DNA of 19,115 nt from Astrocystis sublimbata (Eukaryota > Ascomycota > Sordariomycetes > Xylariales > Xylariaceae): the NCBI GenBank assembly GCA_022453515.1, contig JAJNNY010000164.1, positions 1-19,115 of the forward strand, written 5' to 3'. Position 1 is the first letter of the stretch. Every line of letters starts with the position of its first letter. Shown here piece by piece: positions 16,693 through 19,115 of the stretch. The notes below the pieces were generated by a model. The model was not told the origin of the DNA. It ran no database searches and worked only from the letters and a program-made list of their open reading frames with translations. The position numbers and the translations under genes were made by a program.

Positions 16693-18507
16693 ATGCCTCG
16701 GTATACCGAAGAAGATGTTGATTCTGCTATTGCAGCAGTTATAGCGGGCCGTAGTGTCCGTAAAGCCTCCTTCGAATGGGGGGTTCCAAGAGCTACGCTT
16801 TAAAACCGTATTAACGGTGTCCCGGTTAAAAAAGAAGCTTAAAATTACCGCTTAAAGGTCTCTTCAGAGACTGAGGAGCGATTAGCCCAATAGGTACTTC
16901 TCTAGTCCGATTTAGGGCTTCCTCCAACCCATGTAGAACTGAGGGAATTTGCTAGCCGCGTTCTTAACGCCTAAGGGCTTAACGTATTACTCGGAAAGCA
17001 CTGGGTCTCCTGTTTCCTAATAAGAAACTTATTAATTTAAGTCTATAGAAGCAGGTCTATCGATTTTTAGCGTTTAAATAGGGCAACTATTAATATTATC
17101 CAAAGATAGTTCTAGCGCTTAGTAATCCTAGCTATTAAAGCTATTAAACCGGAAAATAAATATAATATAAACGAAATTAGCGTGATAAAAGGGATGGAAA
17201 AGAATAGCTTGGTCCTTAAAAGGGCCTAAAAGCCCTTATTTAGCGAAAAACGCCTAGGGGGAGGACCTAGTTATCTATTATTAAATATATCTCTACTATT
17301 AAAACCTTTTTGCCTTTTTTAGTAGTTTTTAAAAGCAGTTTATTATAATAATAATAGTATCTTTTAAATCTTAAGCCATTTAAAGGTTAGAAATAGGATT
17401 ATTAAAAAAAAAGATAAACAAACGATTCTATTAGGCTAGAATAGGTCCAAAAAGTTTTTATCCTATTAACCCAATTAGACAACCCTTCTAAAGCCAGGCT
17501 CCTAATTTTTAACGGCCATGGAAGCTATATAACGATGGATTTAATATAGGAGTGCTTTTAAAATAATATCCAACTATTATATTTGCCTCCTTATGCCTCC
17601 AATATCCTTTAACCTTTTGATATTATAGTGTTTTTCTTTCTAAAAACCGCCTATTATAAATATCTTAGGTATACTACCTATTTATATAATTCTTTTATTA
17701 TTAGCAAGCGAAATTTCCTTAAATACTATTGTAAAGCTTGTTTAAATGCTTTAATAACGTTAAATATTATAGCTGGTTAAAAAGCTACTAGATTATAGCC
17801 GGTTTTATTAAAGCATCTTTAAAAAGCCCTAACAACTCTAAAGAACATCTAAACCAACAGCCAGGTCAATAATCTACTAGAATTAACAGATTTAAAGGCT
17901 TTAAAAGTTGTGTGGTTTACTCCTTAGTATTCCTAGGACTTCCATTAGTAATTAGATATATATATTACTACTATAATAGGATCTACTACCTGTCACGATC
18001 GGGTGGTCTGCCATCATAGCTTGATTAATACTATGGACTAATATTCTAAGCTAAAGAAGGAAAAGAAAGAAAGAAGCTATTCCGAGAGCCGTAGGAAGAG
18101 ATCTAAGCAATTGGTGGCTAGTGCGTATCATAAGGCTTTATCGATAAGGGGTGAACTAAAGGTCTGATGTCCGCAGTCACGTTTGTCACACTACCTAACG
18201 GCTGTTATTTTTAAAGGTTAAAAAGGCTTTTATCGAAAAGGACACTTAGTTAGCTTTTAAACGCTACGAAAAAAAAGCCTAGAAAGCTAAATTTAAAGCT
18301 GCAATTCTTTGGAAGCGGAAGAAGGTGGAATTAAGCCCTTAATCCAAGTTTGCCAATATTGAAGACATCCGGCGGGCGTAAATTGCCGCTGGCGATATTG
18401 AGAGTGATCCTAGTGAATCTAGCAGGTCTGATTTACCTAGTAAAGCCGAAGAATGTATTGTAGTTGTTGCAGATAACTCTGAAAGTGAGAATGAAGATAG
18501 TGGGTGA
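16693..18507 (+). pseudogene. Degenerate pogo/Fot1 transposase
   Basis: Begins MPRYTEEDVDSAIAAV with the helix-turn-helix context RSVRKASFEWGVPRATL, then a stop at 16801-16803 where NRINGV follows, as in pogo/Fot1 transposases. LGLPPTH and LGKHWV mark the CENP-B/Tc5-type DNA-binding half. YNINE (Asn codon at 17170-17172) stands where the family has YNMDE, and IFNGHGS (Asn codon at 17511-17513) where it has LDGHGSH, so two of three catalytic Asp are Asn. The third, in PFD (17619-17621), is kept. The C-terminal part VKKAFIEKD and KFANIEDIRRA ends at 18507. Breaks: many stop codons, mostly TAA/TAG where the family has Gln or Trp; a one-base shift near the G5 run at 17257-17261; and the solo LTR at 17991-18190. 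Most damage is C to T at CpA or G to A at TpG, the RIP signature. It is not functional. Confidence 0.9.
17991..18190. mobile_element. 200-bp solo LTR nested in the transposase
   Basis: Starts TGTCACGATCGGG and ends CGTTTGTCACA, so it has the TG...CA ends of an LTR (TGT...ACA). It is flanked by identical 5-bp CTACC (17986-17990 and 18191-18195), the target duplication left by an LTR-retrotransposon integrase. No internal region or second LTR is present, so it is a solo LTR left by recombination between two LTRs. It interrupts the transposase frame, which resumes just after the duplicated target. It keeps many CA and TG dinucleotides, unlike its surroundings. Confidence 0.85.
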
Positions 18508-18529
18508 TGGTGATGATAGGTGGGATTGA

Positions 18530-18572
18530 GTGGCCGGGTGACCGGGGTGGCCGGTTGATAGGGGACCGACGT
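18530..18572 (-). repeat. Right TIR of the pogo-type element
   Basis: Exact inverted copy of 16542-16584, followed by the TA target duplication at 18573-18574. Confidence 0.97.
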
Positions 18573-18840
18573 TACACACACCCCTCATTTCATATAGTTC
18601 TCTTGGTAATTACATTCTTGCAGCTCTAAGTGCTCGTTGCTCGTCAGAGCGCGGCGTACGGATCCAAGACAACTGACTTGACTACTTGACGCGCTTTGAG
18701 TGCGATAACACTCGAGGCACGTCGCAGGTCGGTCTAATCAATCCTACGTTGCCTGCCTGCCTGCTCGTATGCGCTGCGGCGGGCGCTATTCTCAGATCTC
18801 GAACGTGCCAGGCCCAATGGATTCCAGTAGAAATAGAGAA
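18573..18840. other. Unique intergenic DNA right of the transposon
   Basis: About 270 bp of normal composition without an open frame. It begins with the right TA duplication and a short CACACA run and contains GCCTGCCTGCCTGC near 18751-18764. Nothing recognisable. Confidence 0.6.
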
Positions 18841-19115
18841 GTTTGATATATTATCGTCATAACAATAATACTCTTAACTTAACTCCTTGTTTATATTAAA
18901 TTAATATGTTTATTTTATGTTTATTTTGTGTTTTTTTAAATATAAAGTTTATTTTTAAATATTAATATTTTAAAATTTAATTAAAAAATATTATATTTAA
19001 TAATTTAATAAAAAAATAAAAATAAAAAAATATTTAATATTATATTTTTAATTATATTAAATAATCCATTAATACTAGAATAAAAGCTTGATTATATTTA
19101 TATGGCAATAAATCC
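18841..19115. other. AT-rich block (start of an AT isochore or RIP-saturated repeat)
   Basis: After about 18841 the sequence becomes almost entirely A and T, with only a few G or C per 60-bp line between 18901 and 19080. No frame or repeat unit is readable. In RIP-active fungi such blocks are usually old repeats mutated to saturation. An origin from mitochondrial DNA cannot be excluded by eye. It runs off the window. Confidence 0.7.

Larger units (their letters stand above)
16542..18572 (+). mobile_element. Fot1/pogo-type DNA transposon, RIP-damaged, 2031 bp including a nested solo LTR
   Basis: The ends are perfect 43-bp inverted repeats starting ACGTCGGTCCCC (16542-16584 and 18530-18572), flanked by the TA duplication at 16540-16541 and 18573-18574. 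Between them lies a decayed transposase frame of the pogo/Fot1 class. Taking out the 200-bp nested LTR and one 5-bp duplication leaves an original length of about 1826 bp, normal for Fot1-like elements. The TIRs contain near-tandem CGGCCACCC/CGGTCACCC units that could be transposase binding sites. The middle (about 17030-17980) is extremely AT-rich, while both ends keep more normal composition. It is non-autonomous now. Confidence 0.93.

Noticed and set aside
1..19115. tRNA, rRNA and CRISPR arrays
   Set aside because: GGTTCGA-type boxes were looked for on the plus strand by eye and occur only inside coding sequence without a foldable cloverleaf; there are no regularly spaced repeats and no rRNA-like sequence. 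A tRNAscan run would settle the tRNA question.

Overview
This window is nuclear DNA of a filamentous ascomycete (Pezizomycotina, most likely Sordariomycetes; the genus cannot be resolved by reading alone). The evidence is short GT-AG introns with CTAAC/CTGAC-type branch sites, GC-rich exons set in repeat-spotted intergenic DNA full of TACCTA/TAGGTA tetramers, and a DNA transposon carrying C-to-T damage at CpA of the kind left by repeat-induced point mutation (RIP).

Layout. 1-2232: no convincing gene; the last part is a CT/CA-rich leader. 2233-3318 (+): an acidic, His/Ser-rich disordered protein with SILK and RVxF-like motifs, which I read as a candidate protein phosphatase 1 partner. 3319-6933: 3.6 kb without a recognisable gene, containing tetranucleotide microsatellites and an 881-bp non-coding element (4628-5508) with ~47-bp terminal inverted repeats and TA flanks. 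6934-9440 (-): a secreted GH20 beta-N-acetylhexosaminidase-type gene with four exons, a C-terminal lectin-like extension, and one frameshift close to 8396. 10722-12522 (+): RIO1 atypical kinase with two exons, complete. 14099-16359 (+): secreted M14 zinc carboxypeptidase with four exons, complete, and unusually long, repeat-rich introns. 16542-18572: a Fot1/pogo-type transposon with 43-bp perfect terminal inverted repeats and a TA target duplication. Its transposase is destroyed by RIP-type mutations and is further split by a 200-bp solo LTR (17991-18190) with its own 5-bp target duplication. 18573-19115: short unique DNA that passes abruptly into an almost pure A+T block.

The genes are independent eukaryotic units rather than an operon. 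RIO1 is a housekeeping ribosome-biogenesis kinase. The GH20 enzyme and the carboxypeptidase are predicted secreted hydrolases (amino-sugar polymers and protein/peptide C-termini respectively). GH20 and RIO1 are divergently transcribed from a 1.28-kb intergenic region. The right end of the window is a transposon-rich, AT-rich neighbourhood. The most notable observations are the nested transposon structure, the undescribed-looking TIR element, the frameshift in an otherwise intact GH20 gene, and the SILK/RVxF protein.
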